The notes beneath the pieces were generated by a model. That model saw only the letters and a list, made by a program, of their open reading frames with translations, was not told the DNA's origin and ran no database searches. Shown piece by piece: positions 11,213-18,829 of a stretch of 24,764 bases of DNA (position 1 is its first letter; the number at the start of each line of letters is the position of its first letter). Source of the stretch: Chara braunii (lineage: Eukaryota > Streptophyta > Charophyceae > Charales > Characeae); contig BFEA01000544.1 of assembly GCA_003427395.1 (NCBI GenBank), forward strand, positions 385,947 through 410,710. Reading direction: 5' to 3'. A program made the position numbers and the translations under genes.

Positions 11213-12306
11213 CATTCCTTCACTCACCCTTTGGATGCCTCCCTCTCAATGAAGCTCCCTCCTTCTTGGCTGTGGCTCCCTTCTTCTTCAAGCCTCTCTT
11301 CTTCCTCACTCTCCTCCTCCAAGTAGCTATGGGCTCCTACCACTAAGACAAGGGAGTCCTCCCCTCTAGGAGGGCTAATGAGACTCCTCTAGGTCTTGCC
11401 TTCCTTTCCACTAGCCTGAGAGCTATGGCGGATCACGTCCCTCCCTACCACTATCTTGTAGAGTCTCCTCTCACTAACTCATAGCCTCCTCCACACTTCC
11501 AAACCGGTAGGGGTTCCCCTCACTACTCTCCGGATGCCTCTAGAGCTCTCACGGGCTCATTTGGGCGGTATGGGCACTCCTCATGCAAGTATAAGTATGG
11601 CGGACTGAATCCCCTGCTTATATAGGCTGGGAACAAGAGTCCGGCCTGCCCTTGGGCCCTCCCAAGTGCCCCAAGGTGAACCGAGGTACCCCCTTCGGCA
11701 CTTTTCACCTCTAGGCCTCTCCGGGGGCACCTGGACCTCTTTTTGGCCAGGTACACGCAATCCGAGTGGTTGGTACCAACTCGGTCTACCCCTTGGGCCT
11801 CTTTTCATCTTCCTACCTCTTCAAAAATACTGCCCCTTTGATTCCAAGATCCAAGGGGTAGCTTACTTGGGAGAAAAAAGGCCTAGTAGGCATTTTTTCT
11901 CGATTTTTTCAAGTTTCGGCCTCCCTTTGGTAGGCCGGACCATTTTCTCAAGTGGCGGCACATTTTCAGCCTTGGATCAGACTGAAATCTAAGGCCACCA
12001 ATATTCCGAGTTACCCCATGGTGGTCCTTGGATGAATTTTGAGCCTATAGGCTCAATTTTTCAATTTTTGGTGCATCTGGCTCTCTTTTTGGGCCAAATG
12101 CACAGTTTCGTCTTTTTCCCTCTTTTGTTTCTTTCCAATTGGGGCTGCCACCTCATTCCGGATCTAGCCTTTTTATGCTGGCCCATAAAAACGGTTGTTT
12201 TTTCTCCACCACGAGATCTGATTTCAGATCCATGGCTCAAAAGAAAACCGGATTTTTTCCCTTTGCATTTTTCTTTTATTTTTGCCTCTATAATTCAGAT
12301 TTTGGT
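11213..12306. other. Gene-free stretch, possible minus-strand LTR or promoter region
   Basis: No supported coding region is present. The left part (11213-11530) is pyrimidine-rich and reads as CT-rich spacer. Short palindromes occur, such as TTGGTACCAA within CCGAGT...ACTCGG at 11762-11784 and TTGAGCCTATAGGCTCAA at 12039-12056. Long terminal repeat identity was considered because of the TATA-like box described separately, but a matching second repeat is not in the window. Confidence 0.45.
11618..11627 (-). promoter_or_regulatory. TATA-box-like element
   Basis: Read on the minus strand the bases are CCTATATAAG, a good match to a eukaryotic TATA box, followed by CAGGGG. It lies in a gene-free region to the left of the minus-strand retroelement remains. 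It could therefore be the promoter of a long terminal repeat or of something further left. Nothing downstream (the purine tract and satellite) is coding, so function is unproven. Confidence 0.3.
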
Positions 12307-12333
12307 GAGATATGGCCCCAAGGGCCATATCTC
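12307..12333. repeat. Perfect 12-bp hairpin, 3-base loop
   Basis: GAGATATGGCCC is followed by CAA and then its exact complement GGGCCATATCTC. It is the cleanest of a series of palindromes in the 12.0-15.5 kb interval. A smaller perfect one, GATCTGA-TT-TCAGATC, lies at 12215-12230. Confidence 0.85.
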
Positions 12334-12378
12334 AACATTCCAGCCTGCATTCCTTAGATCTAGGAGGAGTGACGTCAT

Positions 12379-12899
12379 CATTGGGACGCGGCAGTCCCTA
12401 CCGCTGCCATCCCAATGGGCCGACACACTCCCCTCCACCCATTTCTCCTATTTTTTCTCATTTTTCCTTATTTTTCTCTTCTTTTTCTTTTCCTTTTCTT
12501 TTATTTCAGTTGTGACATGTGTTAATTTGTTGTGCACTCTCTTTCTAGGCCTTAGGGCCTGAATTGCGGCCTGGTTCGTGCTCGGCTGTTGGCCGTTATA
12601 CCCCGGCCCATCAAGTTGGCATGCCCATGTCCCTAAGGGGGCTCATTTTCCTCCCGTTATCTTCCACTTTGAGCCCCCTTGGCTCCGATTTTTCTTGGCT
12701 AACCTGTTTCTTGCTTGGAGCCCCTTGGGCTCTTGTTTTCTCATGCTTAGCTAGTCCGAAATACCCCGGACTGTTGGACAACCCTCCCCTTATTATTTTT
12801 CTTTGCTCCTTACTCCCGTTTTTCATTCGTTTTGAGCCCCACTAGCGTTTGCACTAGTGGTGCTAATATTTTCCACCGTCAAGATCCTTGATCTTGACG
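12379..12899. repeat. Hairpin module block, copy 1
   Basis: Four inverted repeats occur in order. CATTGGGA...TCCCAATG at 12379-12417 has an inner GGCAG/CTGCC. AGTCCG...CGGACT spans 12753-12772. CCACTAG...CTAGTGG spans 12838-12859. CGTCAAGATC-CTT-GATCTTGACG at 12877-12899 is perfect. The same order with nearly the same spacing recurs at 14948-15458, so these are diverged copies of one roughly 500-bp unit. No open frame of interest crosses the block. Confidence 0.75.
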
Positions 12900-13455
12900 A
12901 CGCCGTTTGCTTCTCACGGCCACTTCTCACCTTGGCTAGTGGTCTCTCCCTCGGGACACCTCAAGTCCCCGCCGCTTCCCATACTAGTCTCATTTTTCCG
13001 TTCCATCGGAGGTGTCGTCCACAAGGCCCGATTTTCGACAATTTTTATTTGGGTCCCTTTGGCCCTCGGCGTCATCCAGGCTGATGCCCAATTTTTATTT
13101 GGGACTTCCCATGACCCCACCAGTCCCGTTTTATTCTTTCCATGTGCCCCAAGTGCCATTGATAATTTCCCGGCCGCGGGACCCTGCCGCGCCGTCGCCG
13201 TTTTACCGTCACACTCTCCTAGGCCCGCGGCGCCGTTTTTTTGTATTTTCGGGCACGCCGCGACCCATTTCCCCTTGGTCCGGGCATCCTTGGGCAATCC
13301 GTTATTTCTCGGACTACATCCACAGCCACATTGCTAGCCCCACAGCCCTACGTCACGCCCCATGCCTAAGAAAAATAGTGCGTTACTTTTCCTAAGGCAT
13401 CCGGGCTCAATTTTGGCTCATGGAGCCCCAAAACCTTATGTTTGCCCCTCCTTAT

Positions 13456-13643
13456 GCAGTCCGTTGTAACTTGGACTGCAGTAGGGGCTTTTTTCTTTAG
13501 CCTAATGCCCCACAACTAGCCCCCAACTGAAAGAAAACAAAACGGCCAACTCCCAAGTGCACCCGGTCTCCATTTTGGCTCCCGGTGCACCTAAAACATG
13601 TGTTTGGTCTCTCCCATGCAATCCGTTATTTTTCGGTTGCATG
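13456..13643. repeat. Further CAGTCCG-type hairpins
   Basis: GCAGTCC...GGACTGC at 13456-13479 and CATGCAA...TTGCATG at 13615-13643 belong to the same hairpin type (stem with TCCG, AT-rich loop such as TTATTTTT) as those at 12753, 15148 and 15312. A degenerate member is at about 13295-13315. Confidence 0.65.
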
Positions 13644-13833
13644 AGGCCTTGATTATCTCAGCATAAATAAAAAAAAAATCAAGGTCCTTTGTAACCGCCA
13701 TATTGCCCAATTGAATCTGGCCCAAAATCCCTCCCCTAGGTGTCCGTTTTCGTCCATTAGTGCCCTTTTGACTTTCTCCCCTTTTACCTTTTCTTTTCGT
13801 TTTTTTTTCTTTTCTTTTTTTTCCACTTGTGAA

Positions 13834-13875
13834 CAGTTGGGACTTGGCAGTCCCTTCTTGCTGCAGTCCCAACTG
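13834..13875. repeat. CAGTTGGGACT hairpin, copy A
   Basis: Perfect 11-base arms CAGTTGGGACT and AGTCCCAACTG flank a 20-base loop. Bases 13831-13890 are nearly identical to 14945-15004. The two copies would be about 181 bases apart without the hAT-like insertion, showing a local tandem duplication that predates or accompanied the insertion. Confidence 0.85.
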
Positions 13876-13936
13876 ACAGCCAACTCACTCATCCTCTCTC
13901 ACCTCTTTTTTTTTTTTTTTTTTTTCCCCTTTGTGC

Positions 13937-13944
13937 TTGCCAAG
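13937..13944. repeat. 8-bp target-site duplication, left copy
   Basis: TTGCCAAG lies directly before the first base of the GC-rich inserted element and is identical to 14870-14877. Eight-base duplications are characteristic of hAT transposition. Confidence 0.75.
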
Positions 13945-14869
13945 CAGGGTTGTCGAGCCCCGGCCCCGGGGCCCCGGCGGGGTTCCGGGGTTCCGGGGGT
14001 GGGCACCCCCAACCCCGGCTCCNNNNNNNNNNNNNNNNNNNNNNNNNNNNNNNNNNNNNNNNNNNNNNNNNNNNNNNNNNNNNNNNNNNNNNNNNNNNNN
14101 NNNNNNNNNNNNNNNNNNNNNNNNNNNNNNNNNNNNNNNNNNNNNNNNNNNNNNNNNNNNNNNNNNNNNNNNNNNNNNNNNNNNNNNNNNNNNNNNNNNN
14201 NNNNNNNNNNNNNNNNNNNNNNNNNNNNNNNNNNNNNNNNNNNNNNNNNNNNNNNNNNNNNNNNNNNNNNNNNNNNNNNNNNNNNNNNNNNNNNNNNNNN
14301 NNNNNNNNNNNNNNNNNNNNNNNNNNNNNNNNNNNNNNNNNNNNNNNNNNNNNNNNNNNNNNNNNNNNNNNNNNNNNNNNNNNNNNNNNNNNNNNNNNNN
14401 NNNNNNNNNNNNNNNNNNNNNNNNNNNNNNNNNNNNNNNNNNNNNNNNNNNNNNNNNNNNNNNNNNNNNNNNNNNNNNNNNNNNNNNNNNNNNNNNNNNN
14501 NNNNNNNNNNNNNNNNNNNNNNNNNNNNNNNNNNNNNNNNNNNNNNNNNNNNNNNNNNNNNNNNNNNNNNNNNNNNNNNNNNNNNNNNNNNNNNNNNNNN
14601 NNNNNNNNNNNNNNNNNNNNNNNNNNNNNNNNNNNNNNNNNNNNNNNNNNNNNNNNNNNNNNNNNNNNNNNNNNNNNNNNNNNNNNNNNNNNNNNNNNNN
14701 NNNNNNNNNNNNNNNNNGAGGTGCCGGGGGCGGGGGTGCGGGGGTGCGGGGGTGTTGGGTGCGGGGGTGCGGGGTGCGGGGGCGGGGGTCGGGTAGCCCC
14801 GCGGCGGGGTTCCGGGGTTGAAACCCCTACCCCGGCTTGGGCCCCGGGGATCCCCGCGTGACAACGCTG
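13945..14869. mobile_element. Non-autonomous GC-rich hAT-like element, with N gap
   Basis: The left end reads CAGGGTTGTCG and the complement of the right end reads CAGCGTTGTCA, giving matching short terminal inverted repeats of the CAGNG type used by hAT transposons. An exact 8-bp duplication (TTGCCAAG) flanks the element. Subterminal sequence on both sides is extremely GC-rich, with CCCCGGGGCCC blocks and GGGGTGC minisatellite-like runs. Bases 14023-14717 are N, so any coding content is invisible, and the nominal 925-bp length depends on the gap size being real. A paralogous sequence at about 15061-15090 reads from CA-TGTCAAG straight into TGTCAACTAACCGTTAAGG and lacks the insert, as an empty site would. 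A second copy of one end is at 24706-24764. Frames drawn through the N run are meaningless. Confidence 0.78.
14023..14717. other. Assembly gap (695 N)
   Basis: A run of unknown bases lies inside the GC-rich element. Both borders are very GC-rich and repetitive, which is the likely reason the assembly failed here. Whether 695 is measured or arbitrary cannot be told from the sequence. Confidence 0.99.
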
Positions 14870-14877
14870 TTGCCAAG
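14870..14877. repeat. 8-bp target-site duplication, right copy
   Basis: TTGCCAAG follows the terminal CTG of the inserted element and matches 13937-13944 exactly. It runs on into TGTCAACTAGCCGTTAAGG, which is repeated without an insertion at 15078. Confidence 0.75.
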
Positions 14878-14947
14878 TGTCAACTAGCCGTTAAGGCCCT
14901 TTTCTCAATTTTGTTTTCTTTTCTTTTTTTTTTCCTTCTTTCTTGAA

Positions 14948-15458
14948 CAGTTGGGACTTGGAAGTCCCTACTTGCTGCAGTCCCAACTGACAGCCAACTC
15001 ACTCACTCCCTCTCACCCTCCTTGTCTCACTCTTCCTCATTTTTCTTTTCTTTTTCTTTTTCTTTTTGCATGTCAAGTGTCAACTAACCGTTAAGGCCCT
15101 TTTCTTGCCTCTTCTTCTAAGTTTTGGCCCTTCCTATGCCCAAGGGCCAGTCCGTTATTTTTCGGACTGCAGTTGTGGCTCTTCCATATCTTTGGGAGCC
15201 ACCGTTAGCCCTCCTCTCTTCCAAATGGTTGGCCCGCTTGCACCGATTTTTTTTCGGGAGTCTATTTTTTTCATGTTGGCTCCCTTTGGCCTTATTTTTT
15301 TGGGGGAGGTTAGTCCGAGATTTTTCGGATTGCTCCCATGCCTCTAACACTTGTTTTCTTTACTTTTTATTTCTCTTTTGGCCCTCCCTCTTGCTCCCAC
15401 TAGTGCTTGCACTAGTGGTCTTAATATTTTTGGCCGTCAAGATTTCCGATCTTGACGG
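14948..15458. repeat. Hairpin module block, copy 2
   Basis: The order matches the block at 12379. CAGTTGGGACT...AGTCCCAACTG spans 14948-14989. CAGTCCG...CGGACTG spans 15148-15169. AGTCCGA...TCGGATT spans 15312-15331. The perfect palindrome CCACTAGTGC-TT-GCACTAGTGG spans 15397-15418. The perfect hairpin CCGTCAAGAT-TTCCG-ATCTTGACGG spans 15434-15458. From first to last element this block spans 486 bases against 498 in copy 1 (start to start). Stems are kept with compensating changes (for example CTAGCG versus CTAGTG) while the intervening sequence has diverged. No gene is seen in it. Confidence 0.75.
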
Positions 15459-15561
15459 TGCAACTTGTTTTATTATTTTTTTGCACCACATACCGCGTCG
15501 CAATTTTCCCTTGGGACGTCACAAGTCCCCGACGCTTGTCCCGCATCAGTCCCCGATACTA

Positions 15562-16030
15562 GTCCCCGACACTAGTCTCGTCGGTACTTGTCCCACCGGT
15601 ACCGCATTTTCCGCCTAGCCTCACATGGTCCCCAGCACTGGTTCCATAGGTGCCGCATCTTTGCTTGNCCCCATGCTGTCCCCGATGCTTTGTCCCGCCG
15701 GTACCGTATTTTTTCTCGGTCTCATGCAGTCCCCAACACTTTGTCCCGCCTGTACCGTATCTTTTCTTGGTCTCACGCGGTCCCCGGCACTCTGTGCCGC
15801 CGGTACCAGATCTTTTCTTGGTCTCATGCGGTCCCCGACACTTTGTCCTGCCGGTACCGCATCTTTTCTTGGTCTCACGCGGTCCCCGGCACTTTGTCCC
15901 GCCGGTACCACATATTCTCTTGGTCTCACGCGGTCCCCGACACTTTGTCCCGTCGGTACCGCTTCTTTTCTTGGTCTTACGCGGTCCCCGACACTTTGTC
16001 CTGCCGGTACCGCATCTTTTGCCACTACTT
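15562..16030. repeat. 51-bp minisatellite, about 8-9 copies
   Basis: Unit starts (GTCCCC) at 15678, 15729, 15780, 15831, 15882, 15933 and 15984 are exactly 51 apart. Earlier copies at 15562 and 15628 are less regular, and one ambiguous base is at 15667. The unit reads GTCCCCGGCACTTTGTCCCG, then CCGGTACCGCATCTTTTCTT, then GGTCTCACGCG. Because 51 is 17 codons, several frames stay open. On the minus strand one gives a basic 17-residue repeat (GTGGTKCRGPRETKKR type) and another gives VPAGQSVGDRVRPRKD. This may be a coding repeat downstream of the methyltransferase remnant, or open by period alone. Confidence 0.93.
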
Positions 16031-16338
16031 TTTTTGGCGGTCCTTCTCCGTTTCGGGGGAAGGTTCGTCTTTGCCACTTTCTTGCGTGCCTCCGCCGCTC
16101 CCCGTTCCATCAATTTTATTCTTAGTCCATTGGTCCCGACGACTTTGGGCAGCTTCTAGGTTCCTAGCGCCTATACCTAAGCCTCGATTCTTCCATCCTT
16201 TTTGCCTCCGGTTTTCTCTGTCGTGCACAAATTAGCCATATACAGTCTCTCGAGTGACGGGAAGTCATTTGAGACTCACCAGTCACCAGACATTCCCCCC
16301 ACTCATTCGTAATGTCCTCATCGCACACCAATCCATAG

Positions 16339-17220
16339 TTAGTAGGGATTTAGGGGATGTAGACGAAGGGAGAGAGGGGCCGTGGTAAGACAGGTAGTTA
16401 GCTTGCTAGGGTTCGTTTTGTTCTTCTCCCATTTCTTTCTCAGGGATTTCCTTTTGGGTTTCCGCCCTTGGGGCGGAGGAGGGTATGGGGGAGTCAAAGG
16501 TTCTTCTTCGGGCCTCTTTTTTTTCCTACAGCTTAGACCAGGTTGCTCATTTTCATCATAGCTCTGCCTCTTTATCTTTCCCTCAATCGAGACACAAACT
16601 TCCTTTTCAGTCAACTCTGTATACCCAGCAAGGTAGCCCATAATTCTTTCGACTTCAGTAACATGAGGCAAACGATGCTCTCCTCGCTTTATGTACTTTA
16701 CTACTTGCATGCTGGCTTTATTTCCAGGATGGCAATTTGCTGCCACAACACAACTGGTTTTCTCATTATATGCCTTGGCATTGTTGATAACAAATTGTAG
16801 GCAAGTTTTCGGATGTGACTCAATGTCAGGCATTTGCTCCGGAAGGGGATGTTCATCCTGTACAACTGCTGCCATTGCTGCGGTGATACCCTCTTCGAAT
16901 CAATGAACACAGGCACAACTCCCCCTAAGTGCTTCGTAATCTCAAATCTATCTTCCCATTTAATTGAGAAAACATTGTCGAGCAGAACCCATTTTGGTTC
17001 TGTCTCATTTATCGAGATAATCTACTTTTTGACCTGTGCAATCCATGTTTCCCTTTTCATCCTTCCCCGAAGCTCAGGCTTTTCCAAATCCACATACATT
17101 TCTTCCGGGTCATTTTACCTGGTCTTTCTCAGGTCCTGCCAATTCTGCATCCATATCACTCTTTGTCCTTTCTTGTTCCTTGCTTATTTTTAACTTTTCA
17201 TGCCCGCTGCCCAGCTCATC
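16339..17220 (-). pseudogene. DNMT3-type cytosine-5 methyltransferase, C-terminal half, broken
   Basis: DNMT3 enzymes methylate DNA cytosines de novo in the nucleus. Reading leftwards, 17019-16884 encodes a motif VI-like PKWVLLDNV (DNV at 16979-16971, where the family has ENV) and then VFIDSKRVS (16910-16884), resembling the DNMT3 segment with a conserved I-D-A-K. After a one-base shift in a C4 run near 16850, the other frame gives a segment like the DNMT3 target-recognition region and TEVERIMGYLAGYT (16659-16618), matching the family's TEMERxFGFPxxYT. From the LQ of that region (residue 26 of the left frame) to TEVER the length equals mammalian DNMT3A without gaps, by my recall of that sequence. 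An in-frame TAG lies at 17024-17022. Further upstream, to 17220, is a charged linker. Motif I (FxGxG) and the PC catalytic motif IV are not visible, and the RxR of motif VIII is not kept. The tail (16595-16339) has a basic KKKRP cluster and no motif X. It is probably inactive. A DRM-type (permuted) enzyme was considered, but the spacing fits DNMT3 better. Confidence 0.68.
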
Positions 17221-17235
17221 CCTTGTGCTTCTCGT

Positions 17236-17712
17236 TTTCAGACACCTTGTCAGACCTTCTTATCAGGCTCATGCAACCCAATTACTCATTCGTTTTTCAG
17301 CCTGCTCACTTTGTTTTTTTTTTTTTTTTTTTTTTCAAATTTATGTAAAGTCCATCATACGAGTCTTTTCTTTTCCGGACGTCTTGCCCGACCCGTTTTC
17401 AAACTCACGCTAAATCAATCACTCAAGTCTTTTTCTCTTCCGGCATCTTGCCAGACCCCTTTTTCTAGGCCCGCGCAAAACCAATTACACAATTCTTCTC
17501 TGTTCTGGGCATCTTGCCAGACCCTCTTTTCTCAGGCCCACGCAAAGCCAATTACACAAGTCTTTTCTGTTCCGGGCATCTTGCCAGACCCTCTTTTCTC
17601 AGGTCCGCGTAAAACGAATTACACAATTCTTTTCTGTTCCGGCATCTTGCCAGACCCTCTTTTCTCACACCCACACAAAGTCAATTACACAAGTCTTTTC
17701 TGTTCCGGCAGG
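17236..17712. repeat. 66-bp minisatellite, about 6-7 copies
   Basis: CATCTTGCCAGACCC-type cores occur at 17444, 17510, 17577 and 17643, with diverged ones at 17380 and 17243, giving steps of 64-67 bases. The unit continues TCTTTTCTCAGGCCCACGC, AAAGCCAATTACACAAG, TCTTTTCTGTTCCGGG. A T22 homopolymer at 17314-17335 interrupts the left copies. Sixty-six is 22 codons, which explains the long frame on the plus strand that has no recognisable domain. The array occupies the place where the N-terminal catalytic half of the methyltransferase would be expected on the minus strand. Confidence 0.9.
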
Positions 17713-18256
17713 GCAGTGTCAATGCCCCGTGGTGACTGCGAACTCCACCCGGTACTCCGCCAAGCCCCTCCCCTTGGACAGTGCTTCCCAACTTAGCGCG
17801 GCCAGCCGAGGTCCGACCCAAACGACCATGCCACCCCTCTATGGTATGGCGTGTGGTTGGAGAGAGCGAAGGAGACTAGAAAAAGAATGTCTCTCTCGCC
17901 CATTTGGTTCTCTCACCCTTTGACGTTTAAGCGTTCAACACGAGGCGGGATTTGAACTTTCCGACTAGAGCTCGTTGCCGGGGTCAGTTCCGGACGTCCC
18001 GCACCGATCCAAAAGGTAGGTGCCTTGGTCCTTTAACCCTCATCCCCTTACAAGAGGAACAGGTCGCGCTGAGACTTTTTCCCTTACAGGGATAGAGGTA
18101 TTGGGGTGGCGGTGCGAGCACCGGTATCCTCCTCTTGCTGAGGTCAAAGACTAGAGAAAAAGAGAAAATCCATTTCAAGGCTATTTCCAAATCCATTTCA
18201 AGTTGCCTAGGGTCTCCCGTTTATGCAATGCAATTTCCAATGCTCATTCCAATTTC
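17713..18256. other. Gene-free spacer
   Basis: No supported gene is present. Short minus-strand frames (for example 18196-17984) lack any domain. An RNA polymerase III B-box-like AGTTCAAATCC occurs on the minus strand at 17958-17948, but the flanks do not fold into a T-arm, so no tRNA is called. Confidence 0.5.
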
Positions 18257-18375
18257 AAGGCTCAATCTCATTTCAATACTCAATCCAATACCAAGGCTCA
18301 ATCCAGCTCCAATACTCAGTCCAGTACCAAGGCTCAATCAGGCTCCGATACTCAGTCCAATACCAAGGCTCAATC
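18257..18375. repeat. 36-bp tandem repeat, 3 full copies and a partial
   Basis: AAGGCTCAAT starts copies at 18257, 18293, 18329 and 18365, exactly 36 apart, with CCAATACTCAGTCCA inside. It merges to the right into a related 24-bp array, sharing the words AAGGCTCA and TCCAATA. Confidence 0.9.
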
Positions 18376-18377
18376 CA

Positions 18378-18592
18378 GTATCTTTTCCAATGATGAGTCC
18401 AATATTTTTTCCAAGGCTGAGTCCAACATCTTTTCCAAAGCTCAGCTCAATATCTTTTCCAAGGCTCAACTCAATATCTTTTCCAAGGCTGAGTCCAATA
18501 TCTTTTCCAAAGCTCAGCTCAATATCTTTTCCAAGGCTCAGCTCAATATCTTTTCCAAGGCTGAGTCCAATATCTTTCCCAAAGCTCAACTC
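18378..18592. repeat. 24-bp tandem repeat, about 9 copies
   Basis: The unit AATATCTTTTCCAAGGCTCA plus GCTC or GTCC recurs with AA(A/G)GCT at 18413, 18437, 18461, 18485, 18509, 18533, 18557 and 18581. Copies alternate between CAGCTCAA and GAGTCCAA forms, suggesting a further 72-bp pattern. Being 8 codons long, it is open on both strands (NIFSKAQL on plus, SLGKDIEL on minus), and neither is a recognised protein. Confidence 0.93.
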
Positions 18593-18676
18593 TTCCCAGT
18601 TCCATGCATCTCAAGCAGTCATGCAAGGGGACCCCAATGCCAATTCCAAAAAATGACCCGTGTCAGGGGTCATTCC

Positions 18677-18829
18677 GAACAACCTGGTTAGGGTCGTTCT
18701 TTCCAATTCCAAGTCGAACAGCCTGATTAGGGTCATTCTTATCCATTCCAATCGGACAGCTTGGTTAGGGTCATCCTTGTCCATTTGAATTGGACAGTCT
18801 GGTTAGGGTCATCCTTGTCCATTTCAATG
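18677..18829. repeat. 38-bp tandem repeat, 4 copies
   Basis: Copies start at 18677 (39 bases), 18716, 18754 and 18792, each with GACAG(C/T)(C/T)TGGTTAGGGTCAT or a close variant followed by CCTTGTCCATTT. The two rightmost are almost identical and the leftmost is most diverged. It is not a multiple of three, unlike the arrays to its left. Confidence 0.92.

Noticed and set aside
10982-11227. Minus-strand Ser/Pro frame
   Set aside because: This is a pure composition effect of the polypurine tract.
12032-12562. Plus-strand frame of 176 codons, Phe/Leu-rich
   Set aside because: It is a T-rich sequence with overlapping frames and no domain. It crosses several perfect hairpins that explain the sequence better.
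13711-14876. Several apparent frames of about 300-360 codons on both strands
   Set aside because: They are open only because 695 undefined bases were read through; the real residues at the ends are G/P/R-rich translation of GC repeats.
16339-17220. Assignment to the permuted DRM class rather than DNMT3
   Set aside because: DRM would place motif I and the PC motif after the TEVER-like segment. That region here is a short basic tail, and the gap-free length match is to DNMT3.
17200-17796. Plus-strand frame of 198 codons with an internal 22-residue repeat
   Set aside because: The frame is open because the 66-bp array is a multiple of three; there is no known domain and it starts and ends in unrelated sequence.
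17940-18080. tRNA or SINE head suggested by AGTTCAAATCC on the minus strand
   Set aside because: Bases around the putative T-loop do not pair, and no A box or acceptor stem was found at the right distance.
18135-18691. Overlapping Ser/Asn/Ile-rich frames on both strands
   Set aside because: They are products of the 36-bp and 24-bp arrays, which are open in most frames; there is no independent evidence of coding.
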